Assembly: GCA_040399685.1 (NCBI GenBank) | Contig: JBBART010000042.1 | Span: 1 to 13,321, forward strand | DNA from: CAIQQQ01 sp040399685 | GTDB lineage: Bacteria; Pseudomonadota; Alphaproteobacteria; Acetobacterales; Acetobacteraceae | DNA length: 13,321 nt | Direction: 5' to 3' | Shown: piece by piece, positions 13,267 through 13,321 of the stretch | Layout of the letters: each line of letters begins with the position of its first letter | How positions within the stretch are numbered: position 1 is the stretch's first letter | The notes under the pieces: generated by a model | What the model was told of the DNA's origin: nothing | Seen by the model: only the letters and a program-made list of their open reading frames with translations | Databases searched by the model: none | Program-made: the position numbers and the translations under genes

Positions 13267-13321
13267 AGGTCGTGCCCCAGATCGTGGTGTAGCAGCGGTG
13301 GGTAAGTCGCCCGCCGGAGCG

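Overview
The window is a GC-rich stretch of bacterial chromosome, about 60-65 % GC by eye. It most resembles an alphaproteobacterium of the order Rhodospirillales, probably Acetobacteraceae. Supporting this are alphaproteobacterial families (PlcP-like phosphoesterase, DUF4169, EnvC/CtpA/YibQ/RppH cluster), a gluconate kinase, and an AT-rich hairpin near base 110 that resembles intergenic repeats I remember from acetic acid bacteria. No tRNA, rRNA, CRISPR array or complete insertion sequence was seen.

Left part (1-2138), mainly minus strand: a possible 3' end of an upstream gene, two groups of three inverted repeats (53-173 and 594-695), a small unknown exported or membrane-anchored protein (155-457), gluconokinase gntK (695-1210) and a diacylglycerol-kinase-family lipid kinase (1278-2138).

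Centre left (2139-4280): a 227-base divergent promoter region separates the lipid kinase from a plus-strand pair, a PlcP-like metallophosphoesterase (2366-3184) and a GT4 glycosyltransferase (3231-4280). The pair resembles the PlcP/Agt module that replaces phospholipids by glycolipids during phosphate starvation. The divergent region holds two back-to-back PHO-box-like sequences, one facing each side. I infer a phosphate-controlled lipid-remodelling locus in which a DAG kinase can recycle the diacylglycerol released by PlcP. This is the most interesting part of the window.

Centre and right (4400-10973), all plus strand: gpmI, envC, ctpA, a YibQ-like divergent polysaccharide deacetylase, rppH and creA. 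gpmI/envC and yibQ/rppH overlap by ATGA. gpmI-envC-yibQ is also the gene order in E. coli; here a carboxy-terminal processing protease lies inside it. EnvC has lost its LytM zinc ligands, as expected of an amidase activator, and the YibQ-like protein has also lost the expected acidic metal-site motif. A large hairpin (8687-8741) reaches the ribosome binding site of the YibQ-like gene.

Right end (10963-13321): a convergent DUF4169 gene whose 3' end overlaps creA, a dienelactone-hydrolase-family gene, and a membrane chemoreceptor-like protein that stops at an amber codon just after its HAMP domain. The frame after the stop still reads like chemoreceptor helix for about 17 codons, so this gene may be broken.
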